DNA of 64,000 bases from Cytobacillus oceanisediminis (GCF_022811925.1 NZ_CP065511.1:4147501-4211500), one strand, 5' to 3'. Counted from the first letter of the stretch, positions 9,779 through 20,292 are shown. Numbers and translations: made by a program. The notes: generated by a model from the letters alone, not told the origin.

Positions 9779-9964
9779 TTAATGCTTAACAATTACATAT
9801 AGTTCTTCTGTTAAAGCATGGGCAATACCGTCAAGAATTGCTTCAAGATTGGCTGCGATGATTTGCATTTCTTTTTTATCTTCACAATGAAATACGGCGG
9901 TTCCTGATGGTATCTTGGATGGATTTGTTGTAATTGCAGCCAGTATGAATTTTTCAAGCACCAT
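9779..9964 (-). CDS. Capping complex subunit for YIEGIA
   Basis: A 61-residue protein, starting MVLEKFILAAITTNPSKIPSG, that matches the small partner family usually encoded directly downstream of YIEGIA genes in spore formers. It has a compact alpha/beta look with FHCEDKKEMQIIAANLEAIL in the middle and no membrane segment. It starts 3 bp after the YIEGIA stop codon, so coupled translation is likely. The biochemical role is not established to my knowledge; the family name reflects genetic linkage and presumed association. Confidence 0.75.
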   Translation of the reverse strand: MVLEKFILAAITTNPSKIPSGTAVFHCEDKKEMQIIAANLEAILDGIAHALTEELYVIVKH

Positions 9965-9967
9965 ACG

Positions 9968-10855
9968 CTAACTTCCTTTCCCATTCGTTTGCCGTTCAGT
10001 AGGCATCCTAATCGCGTTTTCGAGTGTTGGAACCGCTTCGATGATTTTTATGGCTTTATTGATATTCTTTTCCTGCGGCAATACAAATACCCCAACACGC
10101 CCATCATCCAGGTCCCTTTTCGCAAGCGGAACAAGCGCAGGAGTCCCGGAATCCCGGTAAACACCCAAAGCAGTAGAAACATCATGCAATATAGCCTGCC
10201 TCTGCCCAAGATTGGCAATGGTGGAGCGGGCATTGAAATTTTTAGGTTTTAAAATAAATCCCATCCCATATCGCAGCACTTCCTCTTGTCTTTCGGGCAA
10301 ACCTATATTCATGATATAAATATTGTCCACATACAAGCCCGCTCCATCAAATCGCGGCTCCACAAACTCAACTTCAACGATTTCCTTCAGCCTTCCCCCT
10401 GACATTAATTTCTTGGAAATAAGCACGGCCAGAATGGCTGCCGCAAGCCCTCCCCATATATTAAATACCAGATAGCCAAGCGTACTTAAAAAAGATGTGA
10501 AAATCACAAGATAATTTCTGCTTTCGAAGGCGATCGCCACACCTTCTATATACGTTTTGCCTCTGGGAACCATTTCGTAGCTGTCCAGTTCAGTAAGCGT
10601 GTTTCTCTCCATGTTTCTGACTTCCCTAAACTGGGATGCAGCAAGGGTCAGAAAGGTAATGGCTGTGAATTCTTCCTCCATTATTGAAGGAATGGCCACC
10701 GTTCCCAGACCAGCAGCAATGAATCCCAATGCAACGTGTATAATCTTTCCATGTAAGTATGTAGGATATTGCCGGTAATCGGTCCGCAGCATATAAATAC
10801 GGGTCAAAGTTCCAGCTGCCAGACCAAAAAGTATCGGGTACGTATATTCGCTCAT
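9968..10855 (-). CDS. yphB: YIEGIA family membrane protein (YphB)
   Basis: A 295-residue protein with several N-terminal hydrophobic segments (residues 5-22, 38-58, 63-75 and 118-150) and a soluble C-terminal half. The family signature is present as YIEGVA at residues 102-107. Its start overlaps the stop of the yphA-like gene by 4 bp (ATGA), and the capping-subunit gene follows at 3 bp, so the three genes form one tightly coupled unit. Homologues occur in spore formers and the gene is presumed to act in the spore envelope; molecular function unknown. Confidence 0.82.
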   Translation of the reverse strand: MSEYTYPILFGLAAGTLTRIYMLRTDYRQYPTYLHGKIIHVALGFIAAGLGTVAIPSIMEEEFTAITFLTLAASQFREVRNMERNTLTELDSYEMVPRGKTYIEGVAIAFESRNYLVIFTSFLSTLGYLVFNIWGGLAAAILAVLISKKLMSGGRLKEIVEVEFVEPRFDGAGLYVDNIYIMNIGLPERQEEVLRYGMGFILKPKNFNARSTIANLGQRQAILHDVSTALGVYRDSGTPALVPLAKRDLDDGRVGVFVLPQEKNINKAIKIIEAVPTLENAIRMPTERQTNGKGS

Positions 10856-11460
10856 GATAATTTTTGTTTCTCCCTTTCGAAATGTTTAAAGTTGGCTTCA
10901 ATATATTTGACGGCCCATTGCCCTGCAATCCATACGGCCGATATGGAAACAGAGATTGCCATGATATCCAGAAAGGCCAATGATCCAATAGTGTACGGAA
11001 AGGAAAATTGTTTAAGAATAAGCGCATATAGAACTTCTCCCTGGATGCCCCCGAGCAATATTAAAGGCAGTCTGAGCATTCTGTTTTTTTGCAGGAGAAC
11101 TGCCATATAAACAAGAAGGACTGACAGCATCCAATTCCGGGAGAATATTACCCAAACAGGATCAAACAGTTCAAACAGATGAAATGTGACATAGGCCATC
11201 ATCAGGATGAAAGCACAAAAAAGGAAATAAAATTTACTCAGTTTTTTTAATCTCCCAGCAAAAATATATAAAGATATAATCAAAAAAAGGCCACCGATAC
11301 TAGTTTCAACATTGAAGATTTTAAGTGTCCAGGGTGACAGCATAATGAAGAATAAAATCCAGGCAGACAATAGAAACCTGTATTTATTATTTCGATCCAT
11401 AAAAAAAGTCGCCATAATCCAAACCATCCAGGAAATCCAATAGAAAATTAATCCTTCCAT
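10852..11460 (-). CDS. yphA: YphA-like polytopic membrane protein
   Basis: A 202-residue protein that is almost entirely hydrophobic, with about six or seven predicted membrane helices and a basic C-terminal tail (EREKQKLS). Position directly before yphB and size match yphA of B. subtilis. No catalytic motif is visible. Its 4-bp overlap with yphB implies that the two membrane proteins are made together. A role in the spore envelope is plausible from the conserved linkage but not shown by the sequence. Confidence 0.75.
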   Translation of the reverse strand: MEGLIFYWISWMVWIMATFFMDRNNKYRFLLSAWILFFIMLSPWTLKIFNVETSIGGLFLIISLYIFAGRLKKLSKFYFLFCAFILMMAYVTFHLFELFDPVWVIFSRNWMLSVLLVYMAVLLQKNRMLRLPLILLGGIQGEVLYALILKQFSFPYTIGSLAFLDIMAISVSISAVWIAGQWAVKYIEANFKHFEREKQKLS

Positions 11461-11556
11461 CCTCTACCTCCTATCATTTCCATTATGGCTTTTTCGTATG
11501 TAAAATAACCCTGCAACTTCAAAAGGATAATTCCTTTGGAATCAAAGTTATCTTTT

Positions 11557-11587
11557 TGCATAATTCTTTTGCACTCATTTCATCTTA
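11557..11587 (+). promoter_or_regulatory. Candidate sigma-G promoter of ypzI
   Basis: TGCATA (11557-11562), 18-bp spacer, CATCTTA (11581-11587), near the forespore sigma-G pattern (TGAATA, CATACTA), 20 bp ahead of the ypzI start. Confidence 0.4.
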
Positions 11588-11607
11588 ATAACATGGAGGT
11601 GTTTAAT

Positions 11608-11751
11608 ATGGGCAAAGACAGACAGGAAAAAAAACTTAAAAATAGCGGAAAAGTGGAATCCGATCGCGACCAGGCACTTCATTATCCTGGAGCTGCCAAG
11701 ATGCAGAGTCCCGAAGAAGCCAGATCTTTGAATGATTCAAAATACAGTTAA
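11608..11751 (+). CDS. ypzI: YpzI family small hydrophilic protein
   Basis: A 47-residue, highly charged protein starting MGKDRQEKKLKNSGKVESDR and containing ALHYPGA and QSPEEARSLND, matching B. subtilis YpzI in sequence and length. The ATG at 11608 follows GGAGGTGTTTAAT; the upstream in-frame ATG would add 24 residues without a ribosome binding site. It is one of few plus-strand genes here, convergent with fni. No function is known; the candidate sigma-G promoter suggests expression in the forespore. Confidence 0.85.
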   Translation: MGKDRQEKKLKNSGKVESDRDQALHYPGAAKMQSPEEARSLNDSKYS

Positions 11752-11755
11752 AAAA

Positions 11756-12186
11756 GAAAAGCGGAAGCGCCTTGCTCACAAAGGAACGCAGACTAAGAAC
11801 GCCACGTCCTGTGGCAACGTCTGCATGACCCACATCCTCCCAAAAGCTGCCGCTTTTGGTCGTGCGATGATTAGGCTGACGAAGCCTTCCTTGTCCTGTG
11901 GGCCTCAAGCACAAGACGAGCCTGCTGGAAAGGCGTTTTTTGCCTTTTTGGGAGGCTTGCCCGAAATGTGGAGGCGACTGCCCAGGGACGACCAGCATAA
12001 GACGAGCCCTGCAAGAAGGTGTTCTTTCCTTCTGGAAGGGATTGGCTTATGTCTCGAGTCCCTAGGAGCCGAAACTGGACAAGCTTGTGACCTCGAGGGG
12101 GTAGACGCTCCTCTTAAAAGCTAACGCTTTTAATCGTGCGATGATTAGGCTGTCGAAGCGTTCCTTGTGGAGCTAGACAGTTATCG
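11756..12186 (+). repeat. Large composite copy of the dispersed repeat family
   Basis: About 430 bp of GC-richer non-coding DNA between AAAAGCGGAAGCGCCTTGCT and GGAGCTAGACAGTTATCG. The first 70 bp are nearly identical to the copy at 42051-42237 (inverted). It also contains an internal module repeated twice, at 11842-11894 and 12117-12168, sharing TCGTGCGATGATTAGGCTG. An open frame runs through it but its product resembles nothing and the frame is a by-product of the repeat. Confidence 0.85.
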
Positions 12187-12230
12187 ATGTTCAAAATTTA
12201 ATATATACTTTCTCTTGAAGGCAAAAAAAT

Positions 12231-12254
12231 AGCTCTCGTCATTTGACGAGAGCT
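12231..12254 (-). terminator. Terminator of fni
   Basis: Perfect stem AGCTCTCGTCA/TGACGAGAGCT with a two-base loop and a T-run on the minus-strand exit side; it begins at the fni stop codon. Confidence 0.92.
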
Positions 12255-13319
<1,065 letters not shown>

Positions 13320-13328
13320 TTATCACCA

Positions 13329-14468
13329 TTACTTTTTTAAATTCTTTAGCTGGTCGCCTATCATATCACCAAGCGAGAAGCCTTTATTTTCTTCAGGAAG
13401 TTCATAGTCAGTCACTTCTTCCTGTTCTTTTTCAAGAAGATCTTTGATGCTCAGTGACAGGCGCTGGTCCTGTTCGTTCACATCAAGAACCTTTACTTTT
13501 ATTTCCTGTCCTTCGCTCAATACTTCGTGAGGAGTTCCAATATGCTTATGCGCAATTTGAGAAATATGGACAAGGCCTTCCACACCTGGAAAAACTTCAA
13601 CAAATGCTCCATAAGACACAAGTCTTTTTACTGTTCCTTCAAGAGTGCTTCCTTTAGGAGCCTTTTCACTGATATTATCCCATGGCCCTGGCAAAGTCTC
13701 CTTAATGGAAAGTGAGATGCGTTCATTATCCCGGTCTACACTTAAAACCTTCACTTTCACTTTTTGGCCTTCTTCCACAACATCTGAAGGCTTCTCTACA
13801 TGCTCATAAGAAAGCTGGGAAATATGGACAAGACCATCGATCCCGCCGATATCAACAAATGCTCCAAAGTCAGTAATTCTTTGAACTGTTCCATCCAAAA
13901 CCTGACCTGCCTGAAGGGATTCAAGCACTTGGTGTTTCTGTTTTCCTTTTTCTTCCTCTATTACAGCACGGTGAGAAAGAATCAGGCGATTTTTATCTTT
14001 ATCAAGCTCTACAATTTTAAATGTCATCGTTTTGCCTTTATAATCAGTAAAGTCCTCAACAAAGTGAGCTTCAACCAGGGAAGCAGGAACAAATCCGCGC
14101 ACACCCAAGTCTACTACTAAGCCGCCTTTAACAACATCTTTTATTTCTGCTTCAAAAACTTCACCCTCATTGAATTTCTTTTCAAGGGTTTCCCAGGATT
14201 TCCCGGCATCAACTTTTCGTTTAGAAAGAATAAGGGCTTCTTCCTCCACTTTTAAAACTTCAAGCTCGAGCTCATCTCCTTCTGAAACCGCATCGCTTGC
14301 TTTTTCAATATGAAGGCTTGAAAGCTCGCTAATTGGGATAATCCCATCCAATTTGCTGTCAGCAAGGTCAACAATGACTTGCTTTTCTTCAACTTTGGTA
14401 ACTTGGCCTTTTACCTTGTCACCCACCTCAAAATTTTTAACTTCTACTTGATTCATTTCCTCTGACAT
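13329..14468 (-). CDS. ypfD: S1 RNA-binding-domain protein, 30S ribosomal protein S1 homologue YpfD
   Basis: 379 residues made of four S1/OB-fold repeats, beginning near residues 16, 101, 188 and 273; the third and fourth carry the typical [20 protein letters not shown] and [19 protein letters not shown] patterns. It is shorter than the six-repeat E. coli S1, as usual in Bacillus, where the homologue is not essential and its ribosomal role is uncertain. AAGGAGG precedes the ATG by about eight bases. The 274-bp gap upstream, toward plsC, contains no gene and probably its promoter. Confidence 0.93.
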   Translation of the reverse strand: MSEEMNQVEVKNFEVGDKVKGQVTKVEEKQVIVDLADSKLDGIIPISELSSLHIEKASDAVSEGDELELEVLKVEEEALILSKRKVDAGKSWETLEKKFNEGEVFEAEIKDVVKGGLVVDLGVRGFVPASLVEAHFVEDFTDYKGKTMTFKIVELDKDKNRLILSHRAVIEEEKGKQKHQVLESLQAGQVLDGTVQRITDFGAFVDIGGIDGLVHISQLSYEHVEKPSDVVEEGQKVKVKVLSVDRDNERISLSIKETLPGPWDNISEKAPKGSTLEGTVKRLVSYGAFVEVFPGVEGLVHISQIAHKHIGTPHEVLSEGQEIKVKVLDVNEQDQRLSLSIKDLLEKEQEEVTDYELPEENKGFSLGDMIGDQLKNLKK

Positions 14469-14742
14469 ATGTATTCCTCCTTAATCCAATGGCTGCTTTC
14501 AAATTTTTAATCTGTATTCAACTGCCTGCCATCCAGGCAAGAACCCTGTGTCAGCAGCAGAAATACTCGAATGGCTATTTATTTTGCAGGCTTTTTTTCA
14601 ACTGTTGTTGAATGTCTCTTTCTGCCCTCATATAAAAATTGTTCAGTAAAGGACAGCCTAATTTTTCGAATATTTTCGCCTTTTTAAAAAATGCCTTTTT
14701 ACTAACTTCTTACAAAAGAAGTTTTTTGTCAAGCGGGAAGGT

Positions 14743-15324
14743 CTATGAATAATCTTCAATTAATTTACGTATTTCTGACATAATCAATTCGGTGGTTTCC
14801 TCCGCCGAAGCCTTTCTTTCCCTTAGCTCTTTCATATCAATTGGTTTACCGTAAACAACTTTTAATTTTGAAAAAGCTTTATAAGGGCCAATAATGGCGC
14901 AGGGAACGACATGCGCTTCTGACCTGAGAGCAAAAAAACCTGCACCCGCCAGTCCTTTCCCCAGCTGCCCCGTTTTACTTCTAGTACCCTCTGGAAACAG
15001 CCCTAAAACATTACCTTCTTTTAAGATTCCAAGCCCTCTTCTTAATGCCTCCCTGTCACTCATTCCTCTCTTGACAGGAAATGCGTTTAGATCGGGAAGA
15101 ATTTTCCCCAGAACCGGTACATTAAAAAGCTCTTCTTTGGCCATAAAATAAACTGGCCTTGGAGCATTAATGCCGACTACCGGAGGATCGAGATTATCTA
15201 TATGATTGGAGCATAAAAGGACGCCCCCTTCAGCAGGAAAGTTCTCCTTCCCAATTACTTCAAATCTGTATATGGGTTTTAGAACTCCATAGACTGCTGC
15301 TTTGGCAAAAGAATAGAGATTCAC
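14743..15324 (-). CDS. plsC: 1-acyl-sn-glycerol-3-phosphate acyltransferase PlsC
   Basis: Adds the second acyl chain to lysophosphatidate, giving phosphatidate, at the inner face of the membrane. 193 residues with the acyltransferase motifs: H41 and D46 in NHIDNLD (HX4D), FPVKRG, FPEGTRS near residue 115, and VVPCAIIGP. The start overlaps the cmk stop by 4 bp (ATGA), so the two are translationally coupled. Length is typical for the short Bacillus PlsC. Confidence 0.94.
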   Translation of the reverse strand: MNLYSFAKAAVYGVLKPIYRFEVIGKENFPAEGGVLLCSNHIDNLDPPVVGINAPRPVYFMAKEELFNVPVLGKILPDLNAFPVKRGMSDREALRRGLGILKEGNVLGLFPEGTRSKTGQLGKGLAGAGFFALRSEAHVVPCAIIGPYKAFSKLKVVYGKPIDMKELRERKASAEETTELIMSEIRKLIEDYS

Positions 15325-16001
15325 TTTGAACCAATCCTTTCAATAGCCAGATCCATTATCTTATCGACTACCTGTCCAATTGACAAAGAAGTTGTATCAA
15401 TCTCCTTTGCATCATCTGCTTTCTTTAAGGGAGCTACTTCACGCTCAGAGTCCAGTTTGTCCCTTAAGGAAATTTCTTCCCTCAACTTTTCAAGATCAGA
15501 TGGATATCCCTTCTGGATATTTTCGTTATGTCGCCTTACAGCTCTTTCATCGACAGAGGCTAAAAGGAAAATCTTTACTTCTGCATGGGGCAGGACATGG
15601 GTTCCGATATCCCGGCCATCCATTACCACTCCTCCATTTAAAGCAAAGCTTTGCTGGCGCAGTACCATTTCTTCTCTAACCAGCTTATGCATGGAAACTA
15701 TAGAAACAGAATTTGTCACTTCAGAAGTCCTGATTTCATTTGTCACATCCTGCCCGTCCAGATAAATTAATTGCCCTTTTTCGCCTGGCTGCAGTTCAAT
15801 ACCTGTATTGTTTAGAATCTCCATAAGAGAAGCTTCATCTTCAAGACTTGCATTCTTCTGAATCGCTTTATAAGTCAAGGCGCGATACATGGCACCAGTA
15901 TCAATATATATGTAAGATAATTTTTCTGCCACAATCTTTGCTACTGTACTTTTCCCTGCAGCAGCTGGGCCGTCAATTGCAATTGATATACGTTTGCTCA
16001 T
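15321..16001 (-). CDS. cmk: Cytidylate kinase Cmk
   Basis: Phosphorylates CMP and dCMP with ATP, recycling cytidine nucleotides. The P-loop GPAAAGKST is at residues 11-19 and the substrate-binding pieces [23 protein letters not shown] and [15 protein letters not shown] follow. The ATG at 16001 has GGAGGAACT just upstream; the open frame extends about 84 codons further 5' through intergenic DNA and that extension is rejected. 226 residues is the normal length. Confidence 0.96.
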   Translation of the reverse strand: MSKRISIAIDGPAAAGKSTVAKIVAEKLSYIYIDTGAMYRALTYKAIQKNASLEDEASLMEILNNTGIELQPGEKGQLIYLDGQDVTNEIRTSEVTNSVSIVSMHKLVREEMVLRQQSFALNGGVVMDGRDIGTHVLPHAEVKIFLLASVDERAVRRHNENIQKGYPSDLEKLREEISLRDKLDSEREVAPLKKADDAKEIDTTSLSIGQVVDKIMDLAIERIGSK

Positions 16002-16191
16002 AGTTCCTCCTGTACCCCTGGCCGCTTCTTCCCCAGGTTCATTCAGCTTTATTTTAACATAATAAGTCTGCATCAGTGCATAATTAAGCTGTTTTTTAAG
16101 TCTTGCAAATTTTTTAAAATAGCCCCTAAAAGACTTATAAATAATCGTTTTCACACAACTGCCAGCACAAAAATAAGCAGGCGCCTGCCTG

Positions 16192-16377
16192 CTAATAATT
16201 TTCCCTGAACGTTTCAAGCAGCTCAGTAAAATTCTGATCTGTAACACCCTCATACTGTGTCAGCTGCTTTAATTCCGGAAAAGCATCCATATGATGAAAG
16301 AAAAATTGAGTGAACAGCAAGAAAACAAATTGCACAAAAATTAACTTTAGAATAATCCTCTCCACCGTTTTCATCAT
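16192..16377 (-). CDS. ypfB: Small membrane protein YpfB (DUF5359)
   Basis: A 61-residue protein with one hydrophobic segment ([21 protein letters not shown]) near the N terminus and a short acidic C-terminal tail. It matches YpfB of B. subtilis in size, pattern and place between cmk and the PilZ gene. Three ATG codons lie close together (16383, 16377, 16374); GGAGAG is best spaced for 16377 or 16374. Function unknown. Confidence 0.78.
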   Translation of the reverse strand: MMKTVERIILKLIFVQFVFLLFTQFFFHHMDAFPELKQLTQYEGVTDQNFTELLETFRENY

Positions 16378-16464
16378 TGCCATCTCTCCAACTGGTAATA
16401 TAAGAATAAGCCAATAGACTTCACCATCTATTATGAGAGATGATTATAAAAAATATTCCTTCAT

Positions 16465-17124
16465 TTATATTTCCAGGCCTTTTTTCTTCATGGCCAATTG
16501 CCTATCGAAACAAAAGCGCAGAAGCAATTGCCTGTCCTGGGGGCTTGTCTCCATAAACTGAACAGAAATAAGCGATTTTCCATTTTGGGGTTCAGAAACT
16601 CTGATTACTTTACTTTTAAGCTGCAAATAATAATTATCTCCGTTTTGCATAGCTAATACGAAATAAGTATGTATTTGCATATTCGCTTTTAAAGAGCTGC
16701 TCGTTTGTGCGATAATTGCAGCTCCGCCCGCACTAATATCATCCGTAACGGATACAAAAGGAATAAACTCATTACTTTCCGGGTGGATAGCAACATCAAC
16801 AGGTGTTTCAACCCGGACAAACTGACGCCGCTGAATTTTCACCAAATGTTCGTCCCCCGGATATGATAAAATCATCATCGGGATCTTCAGCTTAACTCTT
16901 CCCTTAACTTCGCTTTCGAAAAGATATACCGTCCCATCTTCAGCCAAAAAGGTTGCCTTCAGCTGAGTCCCATCGAGCAGGAAAGCAGTTTTATTCGTTT
17001 CCTGATTTATTGGATAATCAATATATAGATTATTTCCTTCTCTTTCAGCAAGCTTGCATTTATATTTCTCGGATTTTTCCGAGTATGTTAATTCCAGCAG
17101 CAATGTCTCTCCAATATTTATCAC
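16465..17124 (-). CDS. motI: c-di-GMP-binding PilZ protein MotI (YpfA/DgrA)
   Basis: A 219-residue YcgR-like protein: an N-terminal beta domain (about 1-90) and a C-terminal PilZ domain. The c-di-GMP motif RxxxR is R100-QFV-R104 and the second motif DISAGG is at 129-134. In B. subtilis the homologue is a molecular clutch that, when loaded with c-di-GMP, disengages MotA from the flagellar rotor. The gene stands between ypfB and ypeB as in B. subtilis. The role as flagellar clutch is transferred from that homologue; only the binding motifs are seen here. Confidence 0.88.
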   Translation of the reverse strand: MINIGETLLLELTYSEKSEKYKCKLAEREGNNLYIDYPINQETNKTAFLLDGTQLKATFLAEDGTVYLFESEVKGRVKLKIPMMILSYPGDEHLVKIQRRQFVRVETPVDVAIHPESNEFIPFVSVTDDISAGGAAIIAQTSSSLKANMQIHTYFVLAMQNGDNYYLQLKSKVIRVSEPQNGKSLISVQFMETSPQDRQLLLRFCFDRQLAMKKKGLEI

Positions 17125-17273
17125 ACTGACACACTTCCCATTATTAAAAGGATAATCTTGTCATTTAATTATGACCGGTATAAAAGAATCCTGCAATAGC
17201 ATTTTTGAAAGATTCGGGCAAAAAGACCCAAATAGTATTTAAAGCAAAAAAAAGAAAGCCTATCCGGCTTTCT

Positions 17274-18629
17274 CTACAGTACATCTTCAAATACTGGTTC
17301 AGCATTTTTTAGCTTTTCTACTTTTTCTTCCTGTCCTGTTTCTGAGTTTATATAGATTCTGTAGGTATCTTCACCCAATGTGCCTAGAAATTCATAACAG
17401 GAAACTTCCTGATTTAAATCATTAATGATTATTGCCCGTCTGTCTTCCATGACTTTCAGCTGTGGATTCACCTTGGCTCTTGCCTCTTCTGCAGTAATTG
17501 CAGGCTCAGGAATTTCTCTCTGGTGATGAGCTTTTAAATAATCCTCAGCTGAAAAGGCTGCCATTCTGCCATTGTCAAGCGCAACTTTCACACGAATGGA
17601 GTCCGGATAAATTCTTACGCCATCCTGATTGGACACAAAGGTAAATACCCCTAAATTGTCATACTGGGCACTCTCAAATAAATCAAGGTCCTTAAAGCCA
17701 TTGTCTTTCAGAAATTTAACCGCATTATTGCTTGCTTCATTAAGGCTTACTTTTTGTTTCGCCACTTCCCGATCCAGTATAAACCAGATTGGATAACCGC
17801 CTTTCTTAGTGATATCCATGTTTGCTTCTTCTTTTGTTTTTTTATTTTGAATACTGACACTATAAAACCCGTAATCAGATCCTTTGCCGTTTTCCGTCAC
17901 TCTGATATTCACATTATTTCCTAGCCTTGCATATTGCTGACTTATTCGTGCAGCTTCTTCTTCTGTTATTTCTTTGCCCTTAAGATATTTGTAATTTTCA
18001 TCCTTCCTCTGCATATTTACAAATGCAGGCCCAAAGTCAGTCTCTCCATAGCCTTCAACCGTTTTTTCCACTGTCTTAAATCCATCTATGATTGTATTAT
18101 CTGCAGCTTCCTCATTGGAAGCGAGCGCCATTTCTACATCCATCCACCGTAAGTTCTTTTCAAGCACCATATGCTGAACTTTGCGCAAATCCTGCTGAAC
18201 ATCTGCCGACTGTTTATAGAGCTGCTTTAGCGTTTGATATTCCTTATCCGATAAAGGTTCCTTCTCCAAATCCCTTACGGCTGTCCGATAACTGAAATCT
18301 CCGATATTGGATAGAAACTCTTCTGTTTTATTGAAAGGAAGAAGCGAGAGAGGCAGCTGGCCAACATCTGAGTGAGCTTCTGAAGTCAATCTCCATACTT
18401 CTGCCAATTCAGGTGATAGAGAAGCTCTCGAATTCATCGCTAAGGTTGTTCCGATTTTGTCATGCAATAGGTCAATTTGGTAAGTTAAATCATGAAATGC
18501 CCTTTGATAATTATTTTCGGCATTAATTAGGATTGCATTTTTCTCCCGGTGTTCCTGATAGCCCCAAAACGCTGTACCGGCAACACCCAGTGCAAGTACG
18601 CCTATGAGAATTCCTCTAAGCATGATCAT
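17274..18629 (-). CDS. ypeB: Germination protein YpeB
   Basis: A 451-residue spore protein required for stable incorporation of the cortex hydrolase SleB. An N-terminal signal/anchor (residues 3-24) is followed by a helical YpeB domain and three PepSY-like domains toward the C terminus (patterns such as EEAARISQQYA, LNEASNNAVKFL and ITAEEARAKV). It lies 8 bp after sleB, the invariant sleB-ypeB pair expressed in the forespore. Length agrees with B. subtilis YpeB (450). Confidence 0.96.
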   Translation of the reverse strand: MIMLRGILIGVLALGVAGTAFWGYQEHREKNAILINAENNYQRAFHDLTYQIDLLHDKIGTTLAMNSRASLSPELAEVWRLTSEAHSDVGQLPLSLLPFNKTEEFLSNIGDFSYRTAVRDLEKEPLSDKEYQTLKQLYKQSADVQQDLRKVQHMVLEKNLRWMDVEMALASNEEAADNTIIDGFKTVEKTVEGYGETDFGPAFVNMQRKDENYKYLKGKEITEEEAARISQQYARLGNNVNIRVTENGKGSDYGFYSVSIQNKKTKEEANMDITKKGGYPIWFILDREVAKQKVSLNEASNNAVKFLKDNGFKDLDLFESAQYDNLGVFTFVSNQDGVRIYPDSIRVKVALDNGRMAAFSAEDYLKAHHQREIPEPAITAEEARAKVNPQLKVMEDRRAIIINDLNQEVSCYEFLGTLGEDTYRIYINSETGQEEKVEKLKNAEPVFEDVL

Positions 18630-18637
18630 TCACCCCT

Positions 18638-19477
18638 CTATTTACAGAATATATGTTTTCCAATCTGCTTGATTTGCGGCCGTGTCCAAATCCATCCGCT
18701 TGTAGCTGTATCCGGATTAAAGTAATACAGTGCCTCGCCTGTGGGATCCCATCCATTGATGGCATCAAGGACAGCTTTTTTTGCCGTATCATTCGGCGTT
18801 AACCATATCTGTCCATCGGCAACGGCAGTAAAAGCACGAGGCTCAAATATAACACCAGATACAGTGTTTGGAAATGAAGCACTGTCTACACGGTTTAAGA
18901 TTACTGCGGCAACTGCCACCTGGCCTGTGTACGGTTCCCCTCTTGATTCTCCATAAACAGCATTGGCCATCAGCTGGATATCATTTTCTGAGAATCCGTT
19001 AGGCACATTTGCAGCAGTTGGCTTTTTAGGAGCTTCCTGCTGCTGTGCCGTTCCCCCGGAAGATCCACCTTGCTGTGGCTTAGTCTGCTTTTCAGTGTCC
19101 ACCCCGCCATAATGGGTAAATTTATTGCCTTTATTGATTTGTTCTTTCACATACTGCTCGTTATATTTGGATGCTTTCACAAGCTTGTTTTTTGTTTCCT
19201 GGCCAGCAAGCCCGTCTATCGGAAGTCCGAATTCATATTGAAAATTCCTAAGCGCCCAATAGGTTCCCCACCCAAAAACTCCATCGATTTTCCCATTGTA
19301 AAATCCTAAATACTGCAGGCGGGACTGAAGCTCGATTACATCATCTCCCACTGCTCCGTGCTGGATAACCTGGTTCGAAAAGGCATTAGCTTTGTCCATA
19401 TTTCCGCTCAATGGAATTCCCAGAACACAAAGGGAGATTATGAGTAGAACCTTTCCTGCCAAAAAATTCTTTTTCAT
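18638..19477 (-). CDS. sleB: Spore cortex-lytic enzyme SleB
   Basis: A lytic transglycosylase that degrades cortex peptidoglycan containing muramic delta-lactam during germination. The 279-residue precursor has a signal peptide (about 1-32), a peptidoglycan-binding domain (QHGAVGDDVIELQSRLQYLG, about 39-95), a Gly/Gln-rich linker (about 128-150), and a C-terminal Hydrolase_2 domain with the catalytic glutamate in AVYGESRGEP. Start has GGAGG ahead of it. Cotranscribed with ypeB, which protects and places it. Confidence 0.97.
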   Translation of the reverse strand: MKKNFLAGKVLLIISLCVLGIPLSGNMDKANAFSNQVIQHGAVGDDVIELQSRLQYLGFYNGKIDGVFGWGTYWALRNFQYEFGLPIDGLAGQETKNKLVKASKYNEQYVKEQINKGNKFTHYGGVDTEKQTKPQQGGSSGGTAQQQEAPKKPTAANVPNGFSENDIQLMANAVYGESRGEPYTGQVAVAAVILNRVDSASFPNTVSGVIFEPRAFTAVADGQIWLTPNDTAKKAVLDAINGWDPTGEALYYFNPDTATSGWIWTRPQIKQIGKHIFCK

Positions 19478-19588
19478 GGATTTTAACCTCCAAAAGTCAA
19501 TCTTTTTTCATTGACCCTATTTTTTGTAGTCCTTGGCTTTTTATTCAATAACTTGTGTCTTTTTACTTTAGGTTGGTTTTAGGCATAA

Positions 19589-19618
19589 TAAAAAACCCTC
19601 CATCAGGAATGGAGAGTT
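19589..19618 (-). terminator. Terminator of prsW
   Basis: Minus-strand AACTCTCCAT paired with ATGGAGGGTT, then TTTTTTATT; it overlaps the end of the prsW coding region. Confidence 0.85.
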
Positions 19619-20292
19619 TTCTGTATATCAAATTGATTATTCATGTGGTTTACGCTATGTGCCCTTGCTTTTTTGACTTTTCTTAAGCCCAGCCACCAAA
19701 GGAAAATCATAAATGGAAACATGATAAAAATCCAATGTTTTAGGGAAATCAGGATGTAGTCGTAAATACCGTGAAGGAGAAAAGGTATAAAGAGCGAGAA
19801 GGCTATCCATTTTTTTGTCGAGGTTGCCGAGAATTTTCCTTTTCCTATATAATAGCCCATGATAACACCAAAGAGAGCATGACTGGAAACTGGAAGCAAG
19901 GCCCTTCCAAGAGCGTGTTCCACACCGAGCGCGACGAGATAGAAGATATTTTCTGCAGTGGCAAAGCCAAGTGACACAGAAGCACCATACACAATTCCAT
20001 CATATGGTTCATCAAATGTTATATGCTGATAAATAGTATAAAATAATATAAACCATTTAAAGAATTCTTCCAGCAGGCTTGAGGACAGAAATGCATCCAT
20101 CAAACTAGACTGAAGCGCCCCTTCAGTCTCTAAAACATACTGGATAAACATGATGGGGAACACGAGCAAAGCACCAAACAAAAAAGTTTTAAAAACCATT
20201 GATATGGGTTCAGACTCATATTGATCTTTTAAATAAAAATAGCTTAATAGTGCCAACCCCGGCGCGATGCCAGCGGATAATATTCCCAGCAT
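19603..20292 (-). CDS. prsW: Site-1 intramembrane protease PrsW
   Basis: A polytopic membrane metalloprotease of about 229 residues that in B. subtilis makes the first cut in the anti-sigma factor RsiW under envelope stress, releasing sigma-W. Conserved features are the paired glutamates in LLEEFFKWF, the EN of ATAENIF, and the histidine in SSHALFG and LLHGIYD. The ATG at 20292 follows AAGAGGGCAGCTC; a TTG 18 bp upstream is less likely. The sigW-rsiW pair is not in this window. Neighbour of sleB as in B. subtilis. Confidence 0.92.
   Translation of the reverse strand: MLGILSAGIAPGLALLSYFYLKDQYESEPISMVFKTFLFGALLVFPIMFIQYVLETEGALQSSLMDAFLSSSLLEEFFKWFILFYTIYQHITFDEPYDGIVYGASVSLGFATAENIFYLVALGVEHALGRALLPVSSHALFGVIMGYYIGKGKFSATSTKKWIAFSLFIPFLLHGIYDYILISLKHWIFIMFPFMIFLWWLGLRKVKKARAHSVNHMNNQFDIQKTLHS

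Noticed and set aside
10626..11027. Minus-strand frame of 133 codons between yphA and yphB
   Set aside because: Overlaps both membrane protein genes in another frame; the known genes overlap each other by 4 bp and account for the region.
11636..11998. Minus-strand frame of 120 codons overlapping ypzI and the repeat
   Set aside because: It overlaps the well-supported ypzI on the other strand and reads repeat sequence; no start signal.
11732..12124. Open reading frame of 130 codons on the plus strand
   Set aside because: It lies inside the dispersed repeat, has no ribosome binding site, and its product is low-complexity and unlike any family; the inverted repeat copy at 42 kb does not keep the frame.
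16002..16253. N-terminal extension of cmk
   Set aside because: The 84 extra codons overlap ypfB and lack homology; the ATG at 16001 with GGAGG gives normal Cmk length.
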